A DNA stretch of 64,000 bases from contig NC_081414.1 of NCBI RefSeq assembly GCF_030272615.1, positions 665,227,938 through 665,291,937 of the forward strand, given 5' to 3'. The notes under the pieces are model-generated. The model ran no database searches. It was given only the letters and a program-made list of their open reading frames with translations, and was not told where the DNA came from. A program made the position numbers and the translations under genes. This DNA comes from Cryptomeria japonica (lineage: Eukaryota; Streptophyta; Pinopsida; Cupressales; Cupressaceae). Of the stretch, positions 1-12,339 are shown piece by piece; position 1 is the first letter of the stretch; the number at the start of each line of letters is the position of its first letter.

Positions 1-1840
1 AGGGTGTTGAGGTGAAACACTTTCCAACTCATCTTCAAGATCCTGGACAAGATTCACTGTTTTTCTTGTTATTTTCGATCTCTTTTTCTTAATGATAGTA
101 CTAACTTCACATGCCTTGCCAAGATCCTTCCCTTTTTCAGGATCTTTTCCATCATCACCTCCTTTGGAAATATTTTGGTGTGGACCCATCCCCGGGTTTG
201 ATCTTTGCGAATTAGCTGGAATGGAAGAACTTCCCTGTGCTCCATTTCTATCCTTTGAGGAATTATCTTTATTTGAAGGTCTAGTTATCGTAGACTCAAG
301 CTGATCTTACTTTTAACCCATTCAAGGGTCCTTCTAACCACATAAGCTGATCTTTCTCGAATACTTCTTATTTATGAAATTGACCAATTGATGGGTGGAA
401 GTGGAAGAAGTTGAATCCTTTCAAAGTAAAAACCATCGATCAAATCAGATTCATCATCCTCAATGCCATTCACATTTATTTCAATTCTATAGTCAATTAT
501 TTGTTTGATAGAAAATCTCATCTAGTCCCTTTTCCGCACTTCAAAATCATCTTCACAGTCTTGCCAAAAATCTTCTATATCAGGAAAGTGTTCAAATCTG
601 GCATCGAGCTCTAACTCTCCTATAGCATATCCTTTGCTATCAAAGGGAAATCTCATTTCATAAGGATACAAGTGAATCTTTGCTATAGACCTCTCAATAC
701 TTTGAGCATCTGAATAGCTCTAACAACTATAATAACCAAGTCCAATGGGAAAAGAAATGATACCCTTTCTTTTATTCCGGCAAATTTTGTTGACTTGTGC
801 AATCTGTCGACATACCTCAATGAGGATCAACTTATCTTCAACAAACCTTGGCAACATGAGAGGGCAGCCATCATAACCTCCTATCCAAATGTATGTGAAC
901 TTTAGAAACTGTATAAAGTAACTATCATATTTCTGAATCAATGTTGCTGCTTCTGAGGATATTCTGAGTCCAATATTTCCTTGCAGCTCTCTTACTGTCA
1001 ACATAGTGAAAGCATCATTAATCCTCCTGAAGTGATGATAACTTTCCTCCAACTGCAATTGTGGATGATAATTGTAAATCTGGGTCGCATCATCATAAAT
1101 GCCTTCAGCATTCAATCCTGGCCATTTCTTCATCCCAGCAATGGCATAGAAGAGGTACGATGTCATGTAGAAGTTATGATTGTCCTTTAGTTTGAGTAAC
1201 TAATTGCAAAGATTATCACTAATAATCTCGGCCCAATTAATAAATTGTATGCTCTCACATATGATGTTAATGAATAAGAACATCCACCCCTCCAAGTCAT
1301 TTGAGTCTTCATTTCCTATGATCCGATTCAAGAAAATAACCATATTAGCGATATCTTCCATCAGTAGAGACCTGTGAATCATTTTAGGAAGTTGTGTTTT
1401 TCTTTTCCTTGGTTTTCTAACCACTTCCTGGCTATGTTATTCAAACACTGGGTTTCATTATTGATAAAATAATTTTCTGCATATTCCTCGTTTACCTCCG
1501 TGAACTGATCTCTAAAAGGTAACCTGAAAGTTATAGCAATGGAGACTGGATCAAGTTTAGCGACCACGTTACCTTCTGCTGTCCTAATTTCTATCGCATC
1601 TGGATTAAATGCTTTCATGCATTTCAAAACTAATTCCGGACATTGCACTAATGTGGGGTATCCTGCTGCATGAGCTAATCCACTGTCTAATAACCTCTGA
1701 GTTGTCAAAGTCTTATCTTCTCTTTCCATTGATTTCTAGAAATCTACAAGACTCACATTTCCTAACTCAGTATCCCCAATATCTGAAAGTGAACATTTGA
1801 GAATGGGAGCATAATCAGGGCTATGGAACTTGTATTTCAT
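1..1840 (-). pseudogene. Uncharacterised plant protein family, copy 1 (5' part, runs off left edge)
   Basis: I do not recognise a named family. The probable start is the ATG at 1838-1840. The reading continues through segments at 1379-1729, 1200-1424 and 720-1166 and then, with few stops, to base 1. It is collinear with the plus-strand copy at 4554-7759. Shared blocks include IGDTELGN versus IGDTNLGN near the N terminus, NWAEIISDN versus NWAKIISNN, FIQFLKFTYI versus FIQFPKFTYI, and EDFWQDCEDDFEVRKR versus EDFWMNVQDDVEVKRK. The part nearest the left edge is lysine-rich and polar. An in-frame stop lies just before residue MERED, and there are frame changes near 1400 and 1170, so this copy is broken. 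It could be the extra ORF of a large non-autonomous retroelement or a degraded host family. The shared family is certain; the function is not known. Confidence 0.6.
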
Positions 1841-2039
1841 TATGACAAATAAAAATAATGCCCACACAATTCTATTTTAATGAGTATTTGCAATTTTGCC
1901 AAAACAATTTATATACTCTGTCTTTGTATTGAAAGTCTTCAAATATCTGGACATTTCCAATTATAACCTGTGACATAAATCCTGCTCTCATTATCTACAA
2001 TAGCTTGTGATTTTTGCAAGAAACAAGTCTGCATTCTTA

Positions 2040-3380
2040 AGGCATTCTATCAAGCGTTTCACTTGTTGTGGACATACTCCTGAACTGCATACAAATCTTC
2101 CGAAACAGCTGCAATCATGACATCTGGAGAAATAATTCCATCTCTATACTCTGATGAGTGTCTATACCCCGATTCAAAGCTCTCTGCAATCATATATATC
2201 AGAGTAGTTGCAACTTCCCTCCTCTGCACTCTGTAGATTATTATACTAATCCAAACCACATTTCTTTAAAGCACTCTATCGCACACTTCACGAGAATCAC
2301 CTATACTTCTATATCCTGTAACATTTCCTATGCTTCTACCATGATTTGTAATACACGGCTACCGAAGCAGTCGCATCTACCACATCTGACAAAATTCCTC
2401 TATCTCTGTGGTTTGATCTTATGTATATCTTGTGCTCATTGCATGAAATGAGACCATTTTCTTTAAAGCATTCAGCTAAACAATTCACATGCCGTGTCTG
2501 AGATTTTCCATTATTGTGTTTCACGTGGTATACTATCAAATACTCCACATGCATTTTCCATGTTCCACAATCTGCCTGAGTTTTCTGTCAAACAAATCAG
2601 GTACGTTGTCTATGCATTCACAATCTGCATCCATGTCTACCAGATTAGTTACAACTACAACATCTCACGAAATTCCTCTATCTTCTGCGCTTTGCTGAAT
2701 GTCATGGTAGGTTTAAAGGCTTTGACTTTGATTATTGGGCAAGGGCAGTGTAATGTCGTGTCTAAACTCCCACTATTGCATACATTTTAACCACCTTTTG
2801 CATGATTCCTTGCTCTCCTGCCATGATTGGTAATCGGCAAAGAACTTGCAGCAGAGTGCGATTTTAACTAGTCAAACAGAGCAGCCCATAATTTCTCATG
2901 TCCACTGTTGGAGTAATGTTTACCATGGTGCACATATTGCAGTCATACACAATTCTCTGGGATGATAGTTCGTTGGGGCATTCTGACAAATGGTTCACAT
3001 CCTATCCATGCATTCTACCTTCCTCACACATCTGCATTTTGTGGCATGTCTATGCTTGTATATTTTTTTGCAAACACGTCAGTCAAGGCATAAAACATAT
3101 TATACTTTGGTAGATGTCGATACTTCTTTTTAGAGTTTCCATTTTAGCACAGGCAAGGAGGATGCTGGAGTAGGTTGCAGAGAAGTTCATTACCCTTGTC
3201 AACTACAATTACTTGAAAGTTTCAAAGTCTATCAAACAAATACAACGTGTTCTACCATTATTGCAACCGTGAGATGAAATTTCTTTCAGGGGCTCCCATA
3301 ATCCGCTTTCATGTCTCCAGAGTTGCTGCAACTTCAACATCTGGTAAAATTTCTCTATCTTCTGCAATGCATTGACAAAT
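2040..3380. repeat. Diverged repeat with a recurring ~25-bp motif
   Basis: The motif ACATCTGRNRAAATTYCTCTATC, or close variants, recurs near 2112, 2377, 2659 and 3338, each time after a stretch resembling GCAACTNCAAC. The first two gaps are about 265 and 282 bp; the last is roughly twice that. Short ORFs here differ in frame from copy to copy and look non-coding. I see a decayed tandem array, not a gene. Confidence 0.35.
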
Positions 3381-3443
3381 GCTCGTAACCTTGTTATTTG
3401 AAGTTTCTTTTTTTTTTTTGGTTTTTGAAACTTTTACGGAAGA

Positions 3444-3677
3444 GGTTAAGAATGCTTTAGAACAGAGCATTTCTAACCTTCTTGACAAAGCGAGCCCACA
3501 AGGTTAAGAAATGAGCTTAGAAATGCTCCGTTTTGGAGCATTCCTAACCCTTTTTTTTTCTTTGTGAGAGGCTAGAAATATGGGTTAAGAATGCTCCAAA
3601 ACGGAGCATTTCTAACCATATTTTGCAAAGGTTAGGATTATGGATTAAAAATGCTCGAAAATGGAGCATCTTTAACC
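3444..3677. repeat. Array of four consecutive imperfect palindromes
   Basis: Palindromes lie at about 3444-3478, 3518-3549, 3583-3617 and 3642-3677. Each has the form GGTTAAGAATGCTCC, a short A/T-rich loop, then GGAGCATTTCTAACC with small changes. Spacing is about 60-70 bp. Each could fold as a 13-15 bp hairpin. The array lies between the two divergent copies of the unknown family. Confidence 0.75.
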
Positions 3678-4553
3678 ATTTTTTTTTCAAAGATTATGAC
3701 CTTGACCTCCAGAAACCATCAACCAGGAAGGAGAATAAATGATGATGACGTTTTAGACAACTTCTTCCCTCAAATGACCACAATATTAAAATATTCTAAA
3801 ATATTAAATTATTTATTAGATAAATAATTTAAATATTTTAAATTTAATGCATAGGTTTGAGAAAAATGGCCATATCTTCCAAACGGTAGGGAATTAAGTC
3901 CTGAAATTTGAAACACGCGTTGATGATAGGGAAACGAGCTAACAACACCATTTACTCCTCATGACGAATCCTAAAATGAGAGATTTTAATCATTTCTAGG
4001 CAACAAACACCAAAAATTGAAGGTTTAAAATATGACAAAGTATGAACTGGGTTCAAGTGAAAGTTGGCCACGTGATGCAAAATGACTCTTAAATCCTGAC
4101 TGTCAACTAATTTCCCTCAATTTGTGGTAATTGTCAAAATTCTTCCATTTTTCATATTTTGACTAGTAATGACCTTGGACAACGTGCTCATTACTTACGC
4201 ATAAACACCCATTGGACCTTTACTCGACACTGAAACTGATTTGAAGTTCAACTTAAAGGTATGCCAAATATGGGGGCAACAAACATCACTTGGAAATCAA
4301 GATTAAGGTATGTGCAATCTGATTTTTTGAAGGTGTATTGAAGATCTGATTCAATTTTCTATATCAATCTTTTTGGGGTTAAGTCTTCAATAATCTAGTT
4401 TGATTCATAGGTGATCTTCAATTTGAAAATTCATAATTTTAAAGGATTATCATTTTATTTTCAAATTAAAGATCAATTATTTATTTAAAAACTCAAATCA
4501 CCTATCTAGGTTACTATACCTAAAGCTAACTTAAGCCTTTTTGTAGGTAGCAA
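3678..4553. other. AT-rich spacer upstream of the plus-strand unknown ORF
   Basis: No gene is visible. The stretch near 3780-3845 is almost pure A/T with repeated AAATATT and TTTAAAT runs. A pyrimidine-rich run ending in TTTTTGTAG lies immediately before the ATG at 4554 and could be a 3' splice site or simply leader sequence. Confidence 0.4.
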
Positions 4554-7500
4554 ATGGCGGCCCCCAAGGCAAGTGGATACTCTACCCAACAAGCTCTCAT
4601 TAAAGAGGATCAAAAGAGTGACGACTTGGAGACAAGGATCGTATCCAAATGGAGCAATATTGGAGACACCAACTTAGGAAACTTCAATGTGAAGAAGTTT
4701 CGAGAAGCACCCTACATCGGCAAGCCATCACCCATAGCCAAGAAGATAATTGAGAGTGGGATCATCAAGGCCGTAGGCTTCCCCCCCGCAGTCAGATGTC
4801 ATGAGTTGATGATCGAATGCACCAGGCACTATGATTCACATTCAAGGGCAATTGTAGCCAAAGATGGAACTATCCTCGCCTATCTCTCAAAAGGAGCTAT
4901 AAGTGAAGCTTTTCATCTTCCAGAACAAAGATATGATCTACAAAAGCCTAGAAGGAGCCAAGTCTATCTACGAAGATGATCCTGATACTTGTCTAAACTT
5001 CATCAATAAGAATTGGTTACTCAAGAGTAGGCCTCGCCTAAATAAGATACCCAATACGCCTCACAAAATTGATTTCCAAGAGGAATTTAGGGACTTGATA
5101 ACCATGCTCAATCGAATTGTAGGTGCCTCTCAAGCCTTCTTTTTCGACAAGTGGATGTTCTTCTTTATACAAGTGATCATTCAAGGGAAAGGAATGTTCA
5201 ACTGGGCCAAAATTATTAGCAACAATCTAGATGTGCAGTTGAGGAGGCTAATCCCTACTAGGTCATTCCACATGAGTTCATATGTTATATATTCTTTAGC
5301 CAGATGTTTCAAGTATGCAGGGCTACCACATAGAGGAGTTGTTGGGAGAGTAACCAAAGAGATAAGAGTATGTGATTCTTATGCTCAATTGCATCATCCG
5401 CCTAAGAATTTCTACAAGCTAGTCAATGACACCTTCACAATGCATATCACCAGAACATTACAAGGAGGGATTCACCATTGACTGTCTCCAGAAGCACAGG
5501 AGCTAGTGAAGAAGCATGGTGCATGGTTCATTCAGTTTCCTAAATTCACCTACATCAGGGTCCATGGATGTCCTTCACCTCCTTATATGTTGCCAAGGTA
5601 TCCTACAGATAGAATAGTACTACTTGAGGTGACTAGAAAGCTGGCAGCTTGTGCTAAGGCATCAAGACATAAGCATGGGAATGGTATAACTATACCTATT
5701 TCACTTGGAAATTCAATTGAAGTATGTCTTAATTCTCAAGCAATTGAAGATGCAGAAAAGGAACTATCTCTCTACTCATTCACATCTTTTGCCTCGAGAG
5801 AAAATTTTGATCCTAGTGGTCATATGGAAGAAACGGTTGGGAAGAAGTACAAGCATGTATTTCAAGTGGAGGACTTTTGGATGAATGTTCAGGATGATGT
5901 AGAGGTAAAAAGAAAGATGCACTCTCGATTGCCCTTATATCTTATCAGGAAATGCAAAGTTTATAGAGTAGCAGATCAAGCACAAGATAGTGGCAGATAT
6001 CTTCAATCTTCCTATGAGAAAGAAGACAAAGAAGTGAAGATGGATTGGGATGAGCAAGAAGTAGCAGACTTAAGAGCATTGATGGATCCAGTCCTGAGTT
6101 GTACTCACAGACGGATGGATGTCCAGCATAAAAAGTTGAAGGAACAGAACATAGCTATGACATTCAGCTTAGAAACAAGAATGGAAGAAGGAGAGGCTAG
6201 TGCAAGTGAGAACACTTCTCATTCTAAGGGGTTGAAGAGGAAGGAGGGACCTGAAAAGAGAGAATCGTCCAAGAAGAGACAGAAGGTGAATCCTGATCAT
6301 CCCTCGAGTGTTTCTTCTAGACATGAAAAGGAGATAAGTCAAGGAGAGGATCAAAGAGAAAAGGTGTATGAGATAAATGAGTCTATGGAATCCACAGTAC
6401 AGAATGACAAACAAGACAAAGGACGAACACCTCAGCACTCATCAAGTTAGTCTCTTCCTCTTCAAGTTGGTGCTAATGAACAACAAGAAGAAAAGAATGA
6501 TGATGAAGCAACATCTCCTTTTAGAGGCGAGAAGCCATTGCCCGAAGAAGTGCAAGTAAAAGAAGGAAAGTCTTCCATTCCAAATTGGCTTAGGGAAAGA
6601 CTTACAAAGGTAGTTGTGGTTGAGGATGAAGAGCAAGTATTTGATTTGGAAAGTCTTCTAGGAAACTCAAGAGGAGATCGAAAGGAAGAAGGCTACAAAG
6701 ATGTCAAAAGTAATTAGAGATGATGCAAGATCCAGAAAGATACAGATAGCTACACCAGCAATGGACAAGTATGATGATGAGATTATGGTAGAGGAATATG
6801 ATTTAGAGACATTCGACCTTGGTTCACTTACCTCTGAGCAAGCCATGGAAGATGCGACTGATTCAGTAAGGGCAATTAATGATAAACTAAAGGAAGAGAT
6901 GGAAAAGAATAAAATGTTGGAAAAGGAGATTGACGATTGGAGGAATTATTTTAGCCACCTTAACTAGTCGTTAAGGCGACAGGATCCAGTAGTCTCACCT
7001 TTGCAGGCACTCCCTCTTGAGTCAATAAATCAGGCAGAAAAGATGAAGAACTTGGCCTAACTCATGAATACATGGATTGATGGATCTTACAAGGTAGCCA
7101 AGGAATTTGTAGCAAGAATGATGAAGACAGTCCACAGAGCTATCCAAGTCCTTGAGATCATTCATAATCTAGTGGTAACTGTTGATGCGCTCACTCACAC
7201 TAGAGACATTGTCATCCCAGTATTGCAAGTGGTAAGGACATCAAGACAGGTTTTAGCACAAGAGAGGATAATTGATAGTGGAACCCATAATCTCCTACAA
7301 TGGTCAACTTTGCTCCAAATGAAAGAAGTTCTATTCAAGGACATCAATAGTAGGTGCAGCCAAGTTGAGGACACTATCCATCCTATTCAAGATAAAGTGT
7401 TTGATGTATTATGTGCAATTCTTGATAGGAGAATAGAGATTGAGACAGATGTGGACGTCCACGAATTGGAGGACAGGATCAAGGTCATCTTTTGTAGAGA

Positions 7501-7759
7501 CAAAGACATAATCACAAAAGAGCAGTGAGATCAGATGTATACTACTATGTTCCTGATTGAGAGGACAAAAGAGTCGGAACATGGATGGGAGATGACTCTT
7601 CTTTCGGCCTTTGATGAGGTCCTTCACTTGGAGGAGCGAATGAAGAACCTGCCTGAAATTCCCATTGCAAAGATCGAAGGGATTACGTCCAGATTCATTG
7701 AATATGCCAGAAAGGACCATGGGAAAGGGAACAAAATTCTAGATGAGAAGTTGTTATGA
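4554..7759 (+). pseudogene. Uncharacterised plant protein family, copy 2 (near full length, broken)
   Basis: This is about 1060 codons in three successive frames: 4554 to about 4970, about 4903 to 6700, and 6701 to 7759. There are two frameshifts and in-frame stops near 5479, 6448, 6965, 7058 and 7526. The N-terminal ~450 residues are globular with conserved GFPPAVRCHEL, NWAKIISNN, FIQFPKFTYI and EDFW blocks. Next come a very basic, polar segment (about 6190-6450), an acidic segment and a coiled-coil-like helix (KLKEEMEKNKMLEKEIDDW). The C-terminal ~230 residues are helical. The last codons (KILDEKLL) sit at the edge of an LTR that begins at 7752. I see no protease, RT or zinc knuckle. Either the family is an accessory ORF of a non-autonomous LTR element or it is an unrelated gene beside an LTR. 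Confidence 0.6.
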
Positions 7760-8832
7760 AATGATGTGGCAATTCAATTCCTATTGGAAGATGTTTCCTC
7801 GTTATTTGTGCCAATTTCTATTGGCTATGTTATGATAATTCTTATCTGATTAGGGTTATTTTTGTGGCAAACCCTAATTAGGGTTTAGGTGTCAAAATCT
7901 TAGCCGTTGATCTTCTTTAAATCTAGGCCATTCATTGTATTTGAGAACGCTATTTAAGCTCTCACTCATTTCATTTGTAGATTAGAGTTAAGAGGAATAA
8001 GTTTATTAGCAGCAGAGAAGAAGAGTAGTTATACAAATTTGGTGAAGAGAGAAAGTTGAACAATTGTTGTTATATTTTGCTATGAGATTAATGAAATATT
8101 GAAGTTATGGTGTTTTATTGCAATCTTTGTGGCTTCTTACATGGTTGTTCATCTTCTTGAATCGCTCTTATTGAAGATAGTATTTAGATGTTGTTATATT
8201 GAGTGATAAATGTTGTGTTTGATCTTTTAGACTTTTAGTGAAGCTCATAATCCAAACCACTAGCCTCTTACTGATTGTAAGTGTGCCCTATGTGGTCAAC
8301 TGGAGATATTGAAATCGTTTAGAATTCAATCATTATTTGAATATCGATATGTATCCTATTGATAGTATCTATGTTCATTAATGATTCGAAAATCCTTGAA
8401 TTCCCTTAGAAGATCACACCGATTCCAGTAGAATTGTTGTTTTATGGCAATACTGAATTGGTAGAGTTTCACCAAGATCACTCTCCATTTAGTCATTCTT
8501 AGGCCTAGTTTAGCATAGCCCTCTCAAATCCCCTATCTTTTGCCTTTTTTGAAACATCGGTTAGTATTAGGAAAATCCAATTCCTCATTGGAAAAGTAGT
8601 TACAAGAACTATCTTTCATAGAAAGTACGTAAGGCCCCTTGATGAAACAACAAACACAACGAACACTGGTGCTTATCCACAAGTAGAGAACCTACATATT
8701 AGAACCTTGGAGTTGCTCCGATTGATCCTTAGGCAAAATATTTAGCATTCGGGGAAGCTTTATTCAAGAGAGGATAAGGTACCTTTAGGTATTTTATTCT
8801 GTGTTTGATTGTGTACAAAAGACACATCAACA
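7752..8832 (+). repeat. LTR A of the TGTTGA/TCAACA family
   Basis: It aligns by eye with LTR B and LTR C. All three contain CAAACCCTAATTAGGGTTT or a close variant, a CTTRGCCRTTGAT block, a TATA-like ATTTAAG or TATAAGG about 80 bp further on, a CTATGGTG block, a final TTTATTCAAGAGAGGATA-like block and the terminus ACACATCAACA. The start (TGTTATGAAATG) is less certain because it is more diverged. No standard primer-binding site follows; the next bases are GGACCCCCCC. Confidence 0.55.
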
Positions 8833-9034
8833 GGACCCCCCCTTTTTTCGCTTTCTAGATTAGTTCTCTTAGCTTAGCTATTGGTAGTTGTCAAGTCTTT
8901 GCTATTAGCCTTTTATTTGTAGTTTCTCGGAAGCTAATCAAGCCTCTCTCTTTAGGATGGAGTGAGGTACGACAATTCCTCTGCCTTACAAAGCTTCTGA
9001 TCTACCTTTCCCGACATTACCAGTGAATGTTGAA

Positions 9035-9775
9035 GCCCAATTGCTTCACTTCCATCCCCATCCTTTCATTTCCTTTCTTACCCTTCACCTATCATCACCA
9101 TCTAGCATCCATCTCCCTTCTCCCTTCATTCCACCTCTTCCTAACATTTTATCCATAAACTCTTCCTTCCATCTCACCCCACTACCTACTTCTACTCCAA
9201 CCCTTATACCTCCCAATTTCCATTTACCATATCTTCTAACCCACCTACCTTTCCTAACCTCCCTTCCCTAAACCTTTCCCTCCATTCACCCTACCTTCCT
9301 ATCCTCCATCTACCTTTCCACCTCCATCCTAACCTACACCTTCTACTTCATACCTTTCACTCTCATCTCCTTCCATTCCCTAACTTCCCTTCCCTTCCCA
9401 CCTACCTACCGTCCATTCCCTACATTTTCTAACCTATACCTCACACCCCTAAGCCCATCCTATCCTAACCCACCTTCCTTCCCTTAGCCTAACCCCCACC
9501 CCATCCTAGCCTACACCCCCTTACCCTTCCACTACGCCTTATACCTCCCACTCCACTTTACTCCCCAACATATCCTAACTCCTTTCATTACTAGTTATAC
9601 CTCCCACATCCTAAATCTACCTTATCCCACATATGTCCTTACCTTCCTACATTCCCCACATCCATATCCCTTATGTCTCCCTTTCCCCAGCATCCTCCAC
9701 TTCCCTTTCTCACGTGGGACATTTCCTTACCACTCTTCCCTTCCCCCCCAACACCTCACATTTCTCTCCCTCCTT
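9035..9775. other. Strongly G-depleted, C/T/A-rich tract
   Basis: Over about 740 bp the plus strand has very few G residues, with endless CCTTCC, CCATC, CTACC and TACCTCCC variants and no fixed period. ORFs in it are compositional accidents. It occupies the spacer position just after the 5' end of the element and before a TATA-bearing segment. Confidence 0.7.
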
Positions 9776-10025
9776 GCCACATCGTTGCTTGGGCCCCACC
9801 AAACTCTAAGGTGACGAAAAGTTTTTTTTAAGCCATTTTTTTTTAAGAAAAAAAAAGGAGCATCCACCTCACCATTTATTTTGGCTCCTAATATCCCCAG
9901 CATATGCCACAATGAGACATAATGCAAGGTGTGGCACCAAGAAAGATAGGGAGCTGGGCTTTGAGTAAAGACGTGTCGCTTTAATGGGGATAGAGTGAAA
10001 AAAGGTGACCCTTAACATCCAACGC

Positions 10026-10036
10026 CCATATAAAGA
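10026..10036 (+). promoter_or_regulatory. TATA-like box, upstream copy of a duplicated segment
   Basis: The sequence ACGCCCATATAAAG is followed by a block (CAGCGATTTTG, then GATCATCACATTGATCAAA) that recurs at 13374 onward. The resemblance to the second copy supports a conserved function, but activity is not shown. Confidence 0.3.
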
Positions 10037-10849
10037 AAGTGTTTCACATTATTTTAACATCATTCAATAAGCAATTCTGATCAGACATTAAGTAAGCGGT
10101 TTTAGTGATAAAGATCAGCGATTTTGGCAATAGGATTTTGATCATCACATTGATCAAACGCTTCATCAAGGTGTTGTTTTGATTTGAAAGGTCTAAGGTT
10201 TTATTCATATTTAGGCAAAAGGGGCAGATTTTGAAGGAATTCCATTACATTATCAGACGTAGCAACAACAACAGCAAGTTTGGGCAAGATCAGACATTAA
10301 TGAGAATTTCCAAGTTCTGTTTTGATGTAAAGTATCAACAATTTAAGCAGACCTGATTCTGATTTTAAGATCAGACCTGACTTTGGCAAAATTTTCAGAT
10401 ATATCTTGTCTATAATTCGATCAGTATCATCATGACCAGATTTGAATGGGTTGTAGGAAGCTTGATTTTTGCAGAAAATTGTTTTCATTCCTAATGTTTT
10501 GATGCAAAATATTTTTTTGACTTTTCAGGTTTGATAGAAGGATGGAAAGCTAGGAAGGGGAGGATAAGTCATTCATTTCAAACATCAAACAGTCTAATTC
10601 AGTGCAGATTGAGAAACAAACCCAGCAAACAAGATCAAAGATCGGAACAAAACAAATGAGATATTCAAGGCTGATTTCTCTAGGATTGAGAAGGTGATCA
10701 AAATCTGATCAAGTTCACTTGTTTGTGCAAATGAGAGCAAAAATACCAAGTAGCAATGAGAGAATTGGCGCTAGGAGGGCCAAGGAAGTTTTGCTTTCTT
10801 AAGGAGATTATCACTATTCAAGGAAAAGATTTATCATGAACCACAATGG

Positions 10850-11985
10850 TGTTGCCGCATAGAGATTTAGACATTGTATTGCAACCAAATTTGGGATTCA
10901 ACAATGTCCAAGAAGACATCATTTCAGGACTGAGCAATCTTGCTTGGGATGTAAGGAGAAGTGAAGCTGAATATTCAAGAGTCCAAGCCGTGTTAGAATA
11001 GGAAGAAGTGAAGACCGAAAGAATTCAAAGGGATATTGAAAGAGCACTTTGCAACCAAAGGAATCCACAACCTCCTCAATAAGTTCAAGAAGGCAACCAC
11101 TACATGCTGGATCGCATTGGTTCTTTCTCACCTGAGAAGCATAAAAGAATATTGAGGTCTACACCAGGATCAAAGGAGCTAACTGAATTGAAGTTTACAT
11201 TCAAGCCCAAACATGGGAAGAAAGGAAACTCCTCTAGAGAACTTGTATTAAGAGAAGAAGATATCACCATCTCATTTCAAACTTCACCACTTCAGCATCA
11301 AGTTCAAGCTGCTATCCAAGCAAGTATTCAAGCGATTGTACAATCAGCTTGTCAAGCGAGTTCAATCCCATCAAGTTCTCAACCAATCGTTCAATCAAGT
11401 TCTCAATCCACCTAAGGAACAATGCAACACTTTCCACCTCCTCCTCCTCCTCCTCACGCTCTTAACAGTGCCACATGGTTGGTTAACAACCCATCCCCAC
11501 TTGAGTTTACAACTTATCATGAAATGCCAAAGAATCCGAAATTCCAAATTCAATGTGAATGATCCCAACCGAACAACTGAAGATCACATCAAGATGTTTG
11601 AGGACATCCTACACAATAGGCGAATCGAATATGGAGACGTAGCTTGCAAACTCTTCCCATATTCCCTGGGAGAAGAAGCATATTTTTGGTTCATCCACTT
11701 ACCCAATGGGCTCCATAAGAACTTGGGAAGCGATGAAAGATGCATTTATTGGAAAGTTTGGTATTCCAATTACCCCTGTTGAGTTGTATAGATAATTCGT
11801 AGAAGTCAAAAGGCAAGAACATGAACCCATTACCTCATTCAATAATAGGTTCCACAAAGCTTACACAAGGCTACGAGCTCCTTACCTTGTTGCTAATGCA
11901 AGAGAAATATATTATTTTGCTTTGGATCATCTAACTGCCATGCTTGTAAGGGCTCGTCCTTCCCCAACATATTAGAATGCAGCAT
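10850..11985 (+). pseudogene. Broken gag (retrotransposon capsid) gene
   Basis: The reading is split over several frames. The first part (about 10870-11415) has an amphipathic helical region and ends in a Gln/Ser-rich stretch (QASIQAIVQSACQASS). The second part has the gag core: DPNRTTEDHIKMFEDIL, CKLFPYSLGEEAYFWF, then in a shifted frame a WEAM..AFIGKFG block and SFNNRFHKAYTRLRAP. The spacing matches the Ty3/gypsy capsid domain, which packages element RNA in cytoplasmic particles. Frameshifts near 11480-11540, 11720 and 11790 and several stops make it inactive. No zinc knuckle is recognisable downstream. Confidence 0.6.
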
Positions 11986-12339
11986 AAGCCGATTGATCAA
12001 GTAGCTAGCAGTCTAACTTAGACTCCAAATTGAAGGTTTTTCCTTGCCTTAGGACATCTCAAAACTTGATGGCAAAAGAAGAGTCTCATAGGTATGCTGT
12101 AGAGATTTGAAGTAGTATGGGTCAAATGAAGGGAGAATCATCAAAATTGCTTTCAAGGCTAGGCAAACAATGAAATCTCATAGCATAGGTCGAGTTAGGA
12201 TTTGGAGAGAAAATGTAGAACTAAGGTATGAGCTTGTCCTACATGGTAGCCTTGATGAAATGTAAGAGAATTTAGTACGAATGAGACCTCAAAAACCGAT
12301 CAGATAATGAAAGATCTTTGACTCAGAAGAGAGAGTGAT

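Noticed and set aside
92-304. 70-codon plus-strand ORF at the left edge
   Set aside because: Antisense shadow of the lysine-rich tail of the minus-strand unknown family.
9023-9271. ORF rich in Pro, Leu and Ser
   Set aside because: It lies in the G-depleted tract, where stop codons (all need G or the rare TAA) are scarce for compositional reasons.
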